From contig NZ_JOHY01000007.1 of assembly GCF_000721495.1 (NCBI RefSeq), positions 186,001-250,000 of the forward strand: a DNA stretch of 64,000 bases, in the 5' to 3' direction. Within the stretch, counting starts at the first letter, position 1. Every line of letters starts with the position of its first letter. Positions 51,403 through 59,989 of this stretch are shown here, piece by piece. The DNA is from Streptomyces sp. NRRL F-5123. GTDB taxonomy: Bacteria > Actinomycetota > Actinomycetes > Streptomycetales > Streptomycetaceae. The position numbers were made by a program, and so were the translations under genes. Under the pieces are notes generated by a model that was given only the letters and a program-made list of their open reading frames with translations, was not told the DNA's origin and searched no databases.

Positions 51403-51822
51403 ATGGCTGCAATGGAAGGACTCGGGCGGAGCTTCGACGTCGCCCCGATCGCGGCGGGCGCGGCGTTCTCGCTGCGCGACTGCCTCGGCGTGACGTTCGT
51501 CTGCACCGGCAACGACACGTTCACCCTGACCTGCTCCGACAGCTTCGGCGGGTCGTACGCGTCGCCGGGCAACACCATCACCCGGAAGATCACCAACACG
51601 TCCACCAACGGCACCGCCGCATGGGTCACCTCCACGCAGGCCGCGTCGAACGCCGTGACCATCAGCAGCGGCACTGTCGCGTTCTACGTCAGCGGCGACT
51701 CCCTCCCCGACGGGAAGTCCTACGTCAAGGTGTCCGCGGGCGGCTCGGGCCTGGTCACCGCCGTGTTCCACGACCTGACCACCCAGCGCAAGGCGGACAA
51801 CCTCGCCATCCGGGGGGCCTGA
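51403..51822 (+). CDS. Hypothetical virion-type protein
   Basis: 139 residues from ATG 51403 (AAGGAAGG upstream). Entirely beta-like with Thr, Ser and Gly (FTLTCSDSFGGSYASPGNTI, VTISSGTVAFYVSGDSLPDG). Position right after capsid suggests a head decoration or structural protein. Not recognised. Confidence 0.7.
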   Translation: MAAMEGLGRSFDVAPIAAGAAFSLRDCLGVTFVCTGNDTFTLTCSDSFGGSYASPGNTITRKITNTSTNGTAAWVTSTQAASNAVTISSGTVAFYVSGDSLPDGKSYVKVSAGGSGLVTAVFHDLTTQRKADNLAIRGA

Positions 51823-51824
51823 CC

Positions 51825-52307
51825 ATGTCCGTGCTCATCCAGGGCGGCCAGCTCCGCACGATCCTCCTTGGCACGAAGGTCGACCGGGCCACCGCGACGC
51901 TCCCGCAGACCGCGACCGGCACCCTCTTCACCGTGGCCGGCGGCCGGGTCCTCCTCACCAGCATCGTCGGCGAGGTCACCACCGTCATCGGGTCGACCGC
52001 CACCTCCGCGAACCTCGTCCACACCCCGACCACCGGCACCGTCGGCGACGTGTGCGCCGCGACCGTGATCACTTCCGACGAGGTCGGCACGCTGTACGGC
52101 ATCAGCGGCGACGCGACGTCGCTGTTCTCCGCGGACGGCGCCGGGTCGAACGCCCCGACGTCGGCCCGCACCGGGCTCCCCGCGCACGCGGTGGTGCTGC
52201 CGGTGGGGAACCTCGGGCTGAAGACCACGGCCTCGACCACCGGGTCGGTGAAGTGGTCGCTGACGTACATCCCGCTGGACGACGGCGCGACCGTGACGGC
52301 GGCCTGA
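51825..52307 (+). CDS. Hypothetical virion-type protein
   Basis: 160 residues from ATG 51825. Beta-rich: TGTLFTVAGGRVLLTSIVGE, TVGDVCAATVITSDEVGTLY, GSVKWSLTYIPLDDGATVTA. Similar actinophage proteins occupy this place between capsid and connector; a minor capsid or head-tail role is likely but not proved. Confidence 0.7.
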   Translation: MSVLIQGGQLRTILLGTKVDRATATLPQTATGTLFTVAGGRVLLTSIVGEVTTVIGSTATSANLVHTPTTGTVGDVCAATVITSDEVGTLYGISGDATSLFSADGAGSNAPTSARTGLPAHAVVLPVGNLGLKTTASTTGSVKWSLTYIPLDDGATVTAA

Positions 52308-52308
52308 C

Positions 52309-52680
52309 ATGGCGCTGTGGGTGTGCACCGCGTGCACGGCGGCGTACGCCGTCGGCGCGCCGCGGTGCGCCCAGTGCGGCGCAACCGGACACATCGAGGA
52401 GGGAGAGCCCATGCCGAAGATCACCGTTCACGGTGGCCCGTCCATCGCCGGGGTCACCGCCACGTGGGGCGACGAGGAGGAGCCATCAGCTTCGAACAGC
52501 TCGGAGACATCCTCCGAGAAGCCGCAGCCCTCGCAGCCGACGAGCGAGACCGCCCCGTCCAAGCCTGCCCGAACGATGGGGAGCCGCTCCAAGAAGGGCC
52601 GGATGGAGGGCTCTTCTGCGCCTTCGACGGGTGGCGGCCCGGCGGGCGGCACGTCGGCGACCGGCTCTGAGCAGGACTGA
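52309..52680 (+). CDS. Small protein with N-terminal zinc ribbon
   Basis: 123 residues from ATG 52309. CTACTAAYAVGAPRCAQCG is a C-x2-C-x11-C-x2-C ribbon, followed by MPKITVHGGPSIAGVTATWG. From about residue 60 the frame becomes low-complexity Ser/Pro/Lys and overlaps another frame (52464-52670) that looks more like a folded protein. Either this C-terminal half is not the true product or both frames are used. Confidence 0.55.
   Translation: MALWVCTACTAAYAVGAPRCAQCGATGHIEEGEPMPKITVHGGPSIAGVTATWGDEEEPSASNSSETSSEKPQPSQPTSETAPSKPARTMGSRSKKGRMEGSSAPSTGGGPAGGTSATGSEQD
52464..52670 (+). CDS. Overlapping -1 frame with conserved-looking protein
   Basis: 68 residues if started at GTG 52464; an ATC at 52485 stands better relative to GAGGAGGAG but is not a usual start. 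Sequence: ISFEQLGDILREAAALAADE, then RPVQACPNDGEPLQEGPDGG, then LFCAFDGWRP. Balanced composition, hydrophobic helix and Cys pairs are like a real small protein; its second codon positions are about half GC, as for true genes here. The frame is -1 relative to the gene at 52309, so a programmed slip is also possible. Confidence 0.45.
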   Translation: MGRRGGAISFEQLGDILREAAALAADERDRPVQACPNDGEPLQEGPDGGLFCAFDGWRPGGRHVGDRL

Positions 52681-52716
52681 CCAACCCCAACCGTACGAGG
52701 AGAGGAGGTGACACAG

Positions 52717-53781
52717 GTGATCGACTACATGGAGCCGTGGTACGCGACCCGCGAGGACGTCAAGGACGCCCTCGACTACAAGGTGACCGCGCGCGCTGAC
52801 GCCCGGATCGACCGCGCCATCGCCGCCGGATCCAGGTCGGTGGACCGCCTGTGCCACCGCCGCTTCTACCCAGTGCTCGACGCCCGCTCCTGGGACTGGC
52901 CGAACGGCCAGTACGCCCGCTCCTGGCGCCTGTGGCTCGACAACTCCGAGCTCGTTGAACTGCACGGCGTGGTGTCCGGCGGCGTCACCATCCCCACCGA
53001 CACGGTGATCCTCCAGCCGAACCGCAGCGGCCCCCCGTACCGGTCCCTGGAGATCGATCTGTCGTCCAGCAGCGCCTTTTCTACCGGGGACACCCAGCAG
53101 AACGCCATCACCGTCACTGGGCTGTGGGGCTACAAGAACGTCGAGCGGCCGGCCGGGACTGCCGTGGGGGCCGTGGATGAGGCGGCCACGACCCTCACGG
53201 TGTCCGACGCTTCCCTGGTGGGCGTCGGCAGCGTGCTGCGTGCCGGTGGCGAACGACTCCTCGTCACCGGCCGCAGCATGGCTGACACCGGCGCAACCCT
53301 GGCAGCGGACGTCACGGCTCAGGCGAACGCCGTCACCCTCCAGCTTGCCGATGCCAGCCTGGTGCATGAGGACGAGGTGCTGCTCTTCGACGGGGAGCGC
53401 GTCCGCGTCGACGACATCGCGGGGGACACCGTCGTCGTGCGCCGGCAGTGGGACGGCACGCCGCTCGCCGCGCACACCGCAGGCACCCACGTGTATGCGC
53501 CCCGCACCCTGACGGTGGTCCGCGGTGCCCTGGGCACCACGGCGGCCAGCATCGCGGACGGTGCCCCTCTGGTGGCGTGGGAGCCTCCGGCGCTGGTGCG
53601 GACGCTGACGATCGCGGAGGCCGTGATGACGCTGTCGCAGGAGCTGGCGGGGTACGCGCGGACGTCCCGCTCGTCCTCCTCGGGCAGTGGGGAGCAGCGT
53701 CCGCTCCAGCCGACGGTCGACGACATCCGGCAGCAGTGCCTGACCGCTCACGGGCGCATGGCCAGGACGAGGGCGGTGTGA
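52717..53781 (+). CDS. Head-tail connector (gp6-like) with extra beta domains
   Basis: 354 residues from GTG 52717, placed eight bases after AGGAGG (GTG 52708 is too close). The N-terminal helical part (WYATREDVKDALDYKVTARA, IDRAIAAGSRSVDRLCHRRF) is the gp6/gp15-type connector. The middle holds two related beta units (LTVSDASLVGVGSVLRAGGE and LQLADASLVHEDEVLLFDGE), then a C-terminal helix. It forms part of the neck ring. Confidence 0.75.
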   Translation: MIDYMEPWYATREDVKDALDYKVTARADARIDRAIAAGSRSVDRLCHRRFYPVLDARSWDWPNGQYARSWRLWLDNSELVELHGVVSGGVTIPTDTVILQPNRSGPPYRSLEIDLSSSSAFSTGDTQQNAITVTGLWGYKNVERPAGTAVGAVDEAATTLTVSDASLVGVGSVLRAGGERLLVTGRSMADTGATLAADVTAQANAVTLQLADASLVHEDEVLLFDGERVRVDDIAGDTVVVRRQWDGTPLAAHTAGTHVYAPRTLTVVRGALGTTAASIADGAPLVAWEPPALVRTLTIAEAVMTLSQELAGYARTSRSSSSGSGEQRPLQPTVDDIRQQCLTAHGRMARTRAV

Positions 53782-53782
53782 C

Positions 53783-54175
53783 GTGGCTGACGAGATCCGC
53801 GTGACTGCGACGGGCCCGCTGTTCGACGGGCGCGCCCAGGCCGCCGTCGCGCGGTACGTGGACGATGCCCGCGACACCCTCGCGGCGCGCGCGGAGGACA
53901 TGGTCCTCGCCGAGCTCGGCCGCGTGTTGCGGCACCCCACGGGCTACTACGAGTCGCAGATCCGCACCGAGCGGGTCACGCCGGACACCGACCGGGTGTC
54001 CGACGGCGGGGTGGTGTACGGGCCGTGGCTGGAGGGCGTCGGCTCCCGCAACTCCCCGGTGACGAGGTTCGCCGGGTACGGCCACTGGCGGCGCGTGAAG
54101 ACCCAGCTCGCGCGTGAGGCGCCCGACACCGCGCAGCAGCTGCTCCAGGTCCGCTACCTGCCGGAGATGAGGTGA
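53783..54175 (+). CDS. Head-tail joining protein (gp10-like)
   Basis: 130 residues from GTG 53783. VTATGPLFDGRAQAAVARYV, then a helix, then VVYGPWLEGVGSRNSPVTRF and GYGHWRRVK, matching the outline of HK97 gp10-like neck proteins. Position between connector and tail terminator agrees. Confidence 0.75.
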   Translation: MADEIRVTATGPLFDGRAQAAVARYVDDARDTLAARAEDMVLAELGRVLRHPTGYYESQIRTERVTPDTDRVSDGGVVYGPWLEGVGSRNSPVTRFAGYGHWRRVKTQLAREAPDTAQQLLQVRYLPEMR

Positions 54176-54178
54176 CCC

Positions 54179-54637
54179 ATGGGACTCGACATCAGCACCC
54201 TGCTGGACAAGGCCATCTCCCACGCCGGGACCCTTGGCCTCTTCCAAGACGTGAACGGCCACGAGCCGCTCAACCCCCCGGCGTCCGGCGGCCTGACCTG
54301 CGGCGTGTGGGTCAGCGACGTCACGCCCGTCCGCACGTCCGGCCTCGGGCAGACGTCCGCGCGGGTCGAGCTGTCGGTGCGGATCTACACCACCGCGGTG
54401 CAGGAGCCGATGGACGCGATCGACCCCGCGGTGGTCGGCGCGACGGATCAGCTCTTCGCGGCGTACATCGGCGACTTCACCCTCGACGGCACCGTCCGCC
54501 AGGTCGATGTTTTCGGCGCCCGCGGCGAGCCGCTCCGCGCCCGCCCCGGCTACCTGACCGTCGGCGAGACCACGTACCGGGTCATGACCATCACCCTCCC
54601 GCTGATCGCGGACGACCTCTGGGAGCAGACGCCATGA
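54179..54637 (+). CDS. Tail terminator-like protein
   Basis: 152 residues from ATG 54179. N-terminal helix (DISTLLDKAISHAGTLGLFQ), then beta strands VELSVRIYTTAVQEP and VDVFGARGEPLRARPGYLTV. Size, order and fold outline fit gpU/gp17-type tail terminators. Confidence 0.65.
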   Translation: MGLDISTLLDKAISHAGTLGLFQDVNGHEPLNPPASGGLTCGVWVSDVTPVRTSGLGQTSARVELSVRIYTTAVQEPMDAIDPAVVGATDQLFAAYIGDFTLDGTVRQVDVFGARGEPLRARPGYLTVGETTYRVMTITLPLIADDLWEQTP

Positions 54638-55383
54638 GCAAGCAGAGCGGCCTCGGCGACCGCCTCCTCGTCAGCGGCCACAACCTGAGCGGCGACACCA
54701 ACAGCCCGACGCTGTCGAGCCCGCAAGGCACGCAGGCCGTCACGGGCATCGACAAGCTGGCGTTCGAGCGCCTCGGCCTCGTGCGTGACGGGGCGCTCAG
54801 CTGGACGGCCTTCTTCAACCCGGGCATCGGCGCGGACGACGCGCACAGCGTGCTGTCCAAGCTGCCCCGCACCGACGTGCACTGCATGTACCTCCACACC
54901 GTCACCCTCGGCCGACCCGCCGCGTGCCTCGTCGCGAAGCAGATCGGCTACGACGGCACCCGCGGCGACGACGGCAGCTTCACCTTCTCCCTCAGCGCGC
55001 AGGCCAACGGATACGGGCTGGAATGGGGGCAGCAGCTCACCCCCGGCCCCCGCACGGACACCACCGGCACGTCCGGGACCGGCGTCGACATGGGCACCGG
55101 GGCGACCACGCACGGCCTCCAGGCGTACCTCCAGGTCCTCTCGCTGACCGGGACATCGGTGACCGCGAAGCTCCAGGAGTCCAGCGACAACGGCGTCGGC
55201 GACGCCTGGGCAGACGTCACCGGCGGCGCGTTCACCGCGGCGACCGCGGCCGGGGCGCAGCGGATCCAGACCGCGGCCGGCCAGACCGTCAAGCGGTACC
55301 TCAGGGTTACCACCAGCGGCACATTCACGCAGGCCGTGTTCGCCGTCATGGCGAACCGGAACCCTGTGGCGGTGGACTTCTGA
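54634..55383 (+). CDS. Tail tube-type protein 1 with added C-terminal domain
   Basis: 249 residues from ATG 54634. SGLGDRLLVSGHNLSGDTNS, GIDKLAFERLGLVRDGALSW and the following strands form a tail-tube-like domain (about 1-130). Residues 150-249 form a second beta domain (LQAYLQVLSLTGTSVTAKLQ, VKRYLRVTTSG), like the Ig/discoidin-like additions of tail proteins. Related in outline to the protein at 55814. Confidence 0.7.
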   Translation: MSKQSGLGDRLLVSGHNLSGDTNSPTLSSPQGTQAVTGIDKLAFERLGLVRDGALSWTAFFNPGIGADDAHSVLSKLPRTDVHCMYLHTVTLGRPAACLVAKQIGYDGTRGDDGSFTFSLSAQANGYGLEWGQQLTPGPRTDTTGTSGTGVDMGTGATTHGLQAYLQVLSLTGTSVTAKLQESSDNGVGDAWADVTGGAFTAATAAGAQRIQTAAGQTVKRYLRVTTSGTFTQAVFAVMANRNPVAVDF

Positions 55384-55808
55384 TGTTCCGCATCGAATCC
55401 CAGCTTCCCCCGCAGGCGTTCAAGACGTACGCGATCCGCCGTCAACGGGACGTCCGTGTGGTCGCGGCGTGCGAGCAGGTCGGCTGCCCGGCGTACCTGC
55501 GCGGGTGGGAGTCGACCATCGACGAGCGCACCGACCTCGGCCGGCAGCAGGCCGCGTACATCCGCACGGCCAGCCGCCGCACCTTCAAGGAGCTAACGAC
55601 CGCGGCCGGCCTCACCGTGTTCCGGTTCGACGCGTACCAGCGGTGCTTCGCCGACCACCACACCACCCCCGAGACGTACCTCGTCCGCGGGGGCGACCAC
55701 CGCCTCGACCGCGGCGCACCGTCCCGGGTGCACACCCGCCCGGCCGACTGGGTCGAGGACTGCGGCGAGCACCTCCAGCACGTAGCAGACGACAGAGAAA
55801 GGGGCTGA
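55383..55808 (+). CDS. Conserved actinophage protein between tail genes
   Basis: 141 residues from ATG 55383, overlapping the stop before it. PPQAFKTYAIRRQRDVRVVA, ACEQVGCPAYLRGWESTIDE, TFKELTTAAGLTVFRFDAYQ, RCFADHHTTPETYLVRGGDH: a pattern with paired Cys and His that I recall in actinophage genomes at this place. Function unknown. Confidence 0.65.
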   Translation: MFRIESQLPPQAFKTYAIRRQRDVRVVAACEQVGCPAYLRGWESTIDERTDLGRQQAAYIRTASRRTFKELTTAAGLTVFRFDAYQRCFADHHTTPETYLVRGGDHRLDRGAPSRVHTRPADWVEDCGEHLQHVADDRERG

Positions 55809-55813
55809 CCACC

Positions 55814-56221
55814 ATGGCCAAGGAGAGCGGGCTCGGCTGGAGCGTGTGCTCGGTCGACGATGCGTCGGGCACAGCGAAGGCGATCGTCAATGACTGCACC
55901 AACTTGCAGTTCGCGACGCCGCGGGCGACGCAGGACACCACGGGTCTGGACAAGTCGGCGATGGAGCGGCTGCTTCTGCTGGCGGACTTCAGCGTCACGC
56001 TGAACGGCGTCTTCAACGACGCGACCGGTCAGGCGCACGACGTGTTCAAGACCATCTCATCCACCTCGGTGGCGCGGACGCTGACGCTGACCGTCAGCGG
56101 CCAGACCCTCACCAACGAGTGCCTGTTCACGGACTACCCGCTGACCCGCGCGGACTCCGGCGAGTTCACGTGGAGCGTGCCGGGCGTGCTCTGCGACGGC
56201 ACCGTGCCGACCTGGTCCTGA
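55814..56221 (+). CDS. Tail tube-type protein 2
   Basis: 135 residues from ATG 55814 (AAAGGGG upstream). KESGLGWSVCSVDDASG, QDTTGLDKSAMERLLLLADF, SVTLNGVFNDATGQAHDVFK and FTWSVPGVLCDGTVPTW. Typical small tail tube protein directly before the tail assembly chaperones, so the more likely major tail protein of the two. Confidence 0.75.
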   Translation: MAKESGLGWSVCSVDDASGTAKAIVNDCTNLQFATPRATQDTTGLDKSAMERLLLLADFSVTLNGVFNDATGQAHDVFKTISSTSVARTLTLTVSGQTLTNECLFTDYPLTRADSGEFTWSVPGVLCDGTVPTWS

Positions 56222-56260
56222 GCGACCACCACCCACCCACCACCCATTCGAGGAGTCGCG

Positions 56261-56629
56261 ATGGGCTACACCCCGCCGAAGAAGCTGTACGACCTGGACT
56301 TCACTGGCACCGAGCACGAGGGACTGGAGATCACCGTCCGCGACATGACGACGGACGAGCTGATCTCCATGCCCAACGAGACCACGCACGAGGCGCTCGT
56401 CACCAGCTTCGCCGGGCAGCTGGAGTCCTGGAACCTGGACGGCCCGGACGGCAAGCCGCTGGCGCCGACGCTGGAGAACGTCCGCAAGCAGGACCGTTCC
56501 CTCAATCAGCTCATCGTCAACCGGTGGCTGGACGCGCTGAACGGCGTGCCCTCCGGCCCTTTGCCGCCGAGCTCGCCCGGTGGCGAGCCGTCCCCGGCGG
56601 TCTCAATTCCGATGGAACCCCTCACGTAA
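56261..56629 (+). CDS. Tail assembly chaperone, short form (gpG analogue)
   Basis: 122 residues from ATG 56261 (CGAGGAGTCG upstream). YDLDFTGTEHEGLEITVRDM, TSFAGQLESWNLDGPDGKPL and QLIVNRWLDALNGV are the helical chaperone part. After the slip site at 56557 the in-frame tail is short and Ser/Pro-rich (PPSSPGGEPSPAVSIPM), as in other phages. Confidence 0.85.
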   Translation: MGYTPPKKLYDLDFTGTEHEGLEITVRDMTTDELISMPNETTHEALVTSFAGQLESWNLDGPDGKPLAPTLENVRKQDRSLNQLIVNRWLDALNGVPSGPLPPSSPGGEPSPAVSIPMEPLT

Positions 56630-56787
56630 TCCCAGCAGAGCTTGAGCGCGCGAAGTTCGTGCTCGCGCTCTGCGACCGCTGGCACAAAACCCCGTCCGAG
56701 ATCCTCGCCGAGCCCGCCGAGCTGATCCGGCTCCTACGGCTTGAGCAGCTCGGTACACCTGAAGGAGGTGATCCCGGTGTCGAATGA
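56261..56787 (+). CDS. Tail assembly chaperone, frameshifted long form (gpGT analogue)
   Basis: Made by a -1 slip at 56557-56563. After Leu (TTG 56561-56563) reading continues from 56563 as AAELARWRAVPGGLNSDGTP, then AELERAKFVLALCDRWHKTP and ELIRLLRLEQLG, ending at 56787, about 175 residues in all. Helical extension, in the place and size expected for the gpT half, and it overlaps the tape-measure start. Confidence 0.8.
56557..56563 (+). promoter_or_regulatory. Programmed -1 frameshift slip site
   Basis: CCCTTTG in the phase C CCT TTG, the X XXY YYZ rule. It lies near the end of the short chaperone frame where the -1 frame is open back well past it. Confidence 0.8.
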
Positions 56788-59700
56788 CGTCAGCATCGAC
56801 GTGCAGATCCGTGACCAGTCGGCCGCCGGGTTCACCGCCGTCAACGCCCAACTCCGCACCCTCAAGGGCGTCGCAGAGTCCACCGCGAACGGGCTGCGGA
56901 CCCTCACCACCCGGGCCGGGACCGCAGCCCTCAGCCTCCGGGCGGTCGGCCGCGACGCCGACAGCACCACCCGGTCCCTCACCGACCTCCGCGCCGCCGC
57001 CGGAGACGTCCGCGTACGGGCCCGCGTCGACAACGACACCCACACCGGCGCCGATCAAGTACGCCACGCCGTCCGGGACCTGGAGCGCCTCGGGCCGGTC
57101 GAGATCCGCGTGCACCTCGCGAGCAGCGCCGGCGACATCACGGCCACCGCCCGCGCGCTGAGGGACCTGAAGAGCCAGGCGCGTGACGCCGGGCAGTCCA
57201 CCGCCACGCTCGCGACCCGCAGCACCGTCGCGGCAACCGCGTTGGAGGCACTGCGGGTTGCGGCGGAGGGTGCGGCCGACAAGCTGGAGCGGCTGCGGGA
57301 CAAGGCGACGGAGACCGCGGTCGCCCTGGCCCTGCTCCGTACCCGGGCGTCGTCCGCCGCCACCGCCGTCGGATCCCTCCGCGACCGTGCCGACGCCGCA
57401 GGCACCCGCGTCCACACCCTCAGCACCCACACCCAGACCCTCACCACCGACCTCACCCACCTGCACGGCGCCGCCACCACCGCGGGCACGAGCCTGTCCA
57501 GCCTGAGCGGCAGCGTCGGATCCGTCACCACCAGCAGCAGCCGGGCGTCCGGCGCGACGGACCACCTCGTCGGGGCGCTGGTCTCGCTGGCCCCAGCCCT
57601 GCTGCCTGTCGCGGCGCAGCTCGGGCCGATCGCAGCCGGCGCCGGGGCCGCGGGGGCTGCGATGATCGCGTTCGGGGCTGCGGTTGCTCCGCAGATCAGC
57701 CAGATCAGCGACCTGTCCAAGTCCTTGGACGTGCTCCAGCAGCAGCAGATCGCGGGTGGGGTGCGCACGGAGAAGGCGGTCCAGGCGGAGCAGAAGGCGC
57801 TGACGGCGTTGAAGGGCGCCCCGGCGGTGACGTTGAAGGCGGCGGCGGCGTACGGCACGTTGAAGGACGCCTTCACCGCGTGGTCCAACAGCCTCGCGGA
57901 CTTCACGATGCAGCCGGTGATCAAGAGTTTCGCGGTGGTCGAGGGGATCCTCCCGAAGCTGTCGCCCCTGGCGCAGGACGCCAGTGCGCAGCTGGACCGG
58001 CTGATGACCCTCGCCGGGGGCGCGGTGTCGACGCCGGGGTTCGACTCGCTGATGGCGAAGCTGGACACCTACACCAACAAGGTCTTGAAGAGGGCCGGGG
58101 ACGAGACCGTCCACTTCTCCCGCCTCCTCTCGGAGGGGCGCGCGGACGGGCCCATCCAGCAGTTCATGGCCTACGCGAGGAGCGAAGGCCCCCACGTCCG
58201 CCAGGTGCTCCAGGACCTCGCGACGACGGTGTCCCACGTCATCCAGGGCATGGCGCAGGCCGGGCCGTCGATGCTGACCGTGGTCGACGCGCTGGCGCGG
58301 ATCGTCAACGCTGTCCCGCCCGAAGCGCTGGGCAGGCTGCTCCAGCTCTACACCGCCTTCAAGTTGGTGAAGTTGGCGGGCGCAGGGCTCACGTCCGTCG
58401 CGGGCGGCGTGCAGTCCCTCGCGACCCGCCTGGTCGCACTGCGCGCGGCGTCGACCGCTGCCGGTGGTGGTCTCGCGGGTGTGCGGGCGGCGCTGGCGAC
58501 GCTGAGCACGGGCACGAAGGTGACCGGGGCGGTCGCCGTGGTGGCCGGTGTGGTCCTCGCGATGAAGGCGTTGCAGGGCAGCGGGAAGGCCGCGCCGGAC
58601 GTCCAGAAGTTGACGAGCGCGATGGGGCAGTTCGGCCGCACAGGCAAAATCACTGGTGAGGCCGCGGTTGCTTTCGGCGGGAATTTTGACCGGCTGAACA
58701 GTGCCATTGACCGCCTCAGCGGGGGCGGGTCCAAGATGGACAAATTCAATGACACGATGAACAAGGTTTTCACTCTCGGAATGGGGAAGTCGAATTCCCT
58801 AAAGGAAGCCGAGAAAGACTTGGACGCCGTCGACAAGTCACTGGCGCAGCTCGTGCAGAACGGGCAGGCCGACCTCGCTGCGGCCGCGATCGCCAAAATG
58901 GGCGACGAGCTGGCCAAGAACGGCAAGCCGACCAAGGACCTCACTGCCCAGCTCGACGACTACAAGAGCGCGGTGGCGGACGCGAAGTTCGAACAGGACT
59001 TGGCGGCAGACAGCATGGGCCTGTTCGGGCAGCAGGCGCAGGACGTGCAGCAGAAATTGGACGCGCAGAAGCAGAGCGCGGACGGACTGAGGCAAAGCAT
59101 TCAGGCGCTCAACGATGCGAACCGCGAAGGGCTCAACGCCGAATCGGATTTCGAGCAGGCAATCGACGACGCGACCGCCGCAATCAAGGGCCACCACACC
59201 GCGCTGAAAATGGTCAACGGGCAGCTCGACCTGAATTCGCAGAAGTCCCGTGACGCCTACAAGCCGTTGGCCGACCTCGCCGAAAAGACGGACGCTGCGG
59301 CCGCGGCCGCACGGGACAACGGCAAGTCCTGGGCCGAGGTGCAGCGGATCTATGACCGCGGGCGGGACACCCTGATCCGCACCGCCACGCAGATGGGCCT
59401 CACCAAAACGCAGGCCAAAGCCCTGGCTGACCAGATCCTCGCGACGCCCGACAAGACCGCGCTCCTCAAGGGCGACCTCACAGACCTCCAGACGAAGCTG
59501 GCCAAGGCCAAGGCCGACCTCAAGGCCGCGCCGCCCGGCAAGGAGTACGCGCTGAGGGGCAACGTCATCGACTTGCAGAACAAGGTCGCGGCGGCGCAGC
59601 GGGCCATCGACAAGGTCCACGGCAAGACCGTCACGATCACCTACCGCGGCCTCGTGTCCGGCGCCGGCGTCCCTGTTGCCGGTGGCGGCCGGTACGCGCA

Positions 59701-59989
59701 CGGCGGTGTCGTCGGCGCCGCCTCCGGTGGTCCCCGGTCCCGGATGACCCTGGTGGGCGAGCAGGGCCCCGAACTGGTGGACCTCGCCGCCGGGTCCCGG
59801 GTGCACACCGCCAACGAGACCCGGCACATGCTGTCCGGCGCGGGCGGCGGCAGTGCGCAGCCGATCCTCGTGCAGTTCGCCCTCGACGGCCGCGTCCTCG
59901 CCGAGCAGCTCCTCGTCCCGCAGCGGGACCTCATCCAGCGTGTCGCCGGCGGAGACGTGCAGAAGGCCCTTGGAGGTCGGACCCGATGA
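56777..59989 (+). CDS. Tape measure protein
   Basis: 1070 residues from GTG 56777, preceded at good spacing by AAGGAGGTGATCC, a 13-base match to the 16S anti-Shine-Dalgarno end. Long helical rod with repeated Ala/Thr/Arg/Leu (about 1-260), a hydrophobic segment (LAPALLPVAAQLGPIAAGAG near 285) and helices to about 960. The C-terminus GGRYAHGGVVGAASGG, RMTLVGEQGPELVDLAAGSR is the classic tape-measure end. It sets tail length; at 0.15 nm per residue roughly 160 nm. The stop overlaps the next gene (ATGA). Confidence 0.95.
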   Translation: MSNDVSIDVQIRDQSAAGFTAVNAQLRTLKGVAESTANGLRTLTTRAGTAALSLRAVGRDADSTTRSLTDLRAAAGDVRVRARVDNDTHTGADQVRHAVRDLERLGPVEIRVHLASSAGDITATARALRDLKSQARDAGQSTATLATRSTVAATALEALRVAAEGAADKLERLRDKATETAVALALLRTRASSAATAVGSLRDRADAAGTRVHTLSTHTQTLTTDLTHLHGAATTAGTSLSSLSGSVGSVTTSSSRASGATDHLVGALVSLAPALLPVAAQLGPIAAGAGAAGAAMIAFGAAVAPQISQISDLSKSLDVLQQQQIAGGVRTEKAVQAEQKALTALKGAPAVTLKAAAAYGTLKDAFTAWSNSLADFTMQPVIKSFAVVEGILPKLSPLAQDASAQLDRLMTLAGGAVSTPGFDSLMAKLDTYTNKVLKRAGDETVHFSRLLSEGRADGPIQQFMAYARSEGPHVRQVLQDLATTVSHVIQGMAQAGPSMLTVVDALARIVNAVPPEALGRLLQLYTAFKLVKLAGAGLTSVAGGVQSLATRLVALRAASTAAGGGLAGVRAALATLSTGTKVTGAVAVVAGVVLAMKALQGSGKAAPDVQKLTSAMGQFGRTGKITGEAAVAFGGNFDRLNSAIDRLSGGGSKMDKFNDTMNKVFTLGMGKSNSLKEAEKDLDAVDKSLAQLVQNGQADLAAAAIAKMGDELAKNGKPTKDLTAQLDDYKSAVADAKFEQDLAADSMGLFGQQAQDVQQKLDAQKQSADGLRQSIQALNDANREGLNAESDFEQAIDDATAAIKGHHTALKMVNGQLDLNSQKSRDAYKPLADLAEKTDAAAAAARDNGKSWAEVQRIYDRGRDTLIRTATQMGLTKTQAKALADQILATPDKTALLKGDLTDLQTKLAKAKADLKAAPPGKEYALRGNVIDLQNKVAAAQRAIDKVHGKTVTITYRGLVSGAGVPVAGGGRYAHGGVVGAASGGPRSRMTLVGEQGPELVDLAAGSRVHTANETRHMLSGAGGGSAQPILVQFALDGRVLAEQLLVPQRDLIQRVAGGDVQKALGGRTR

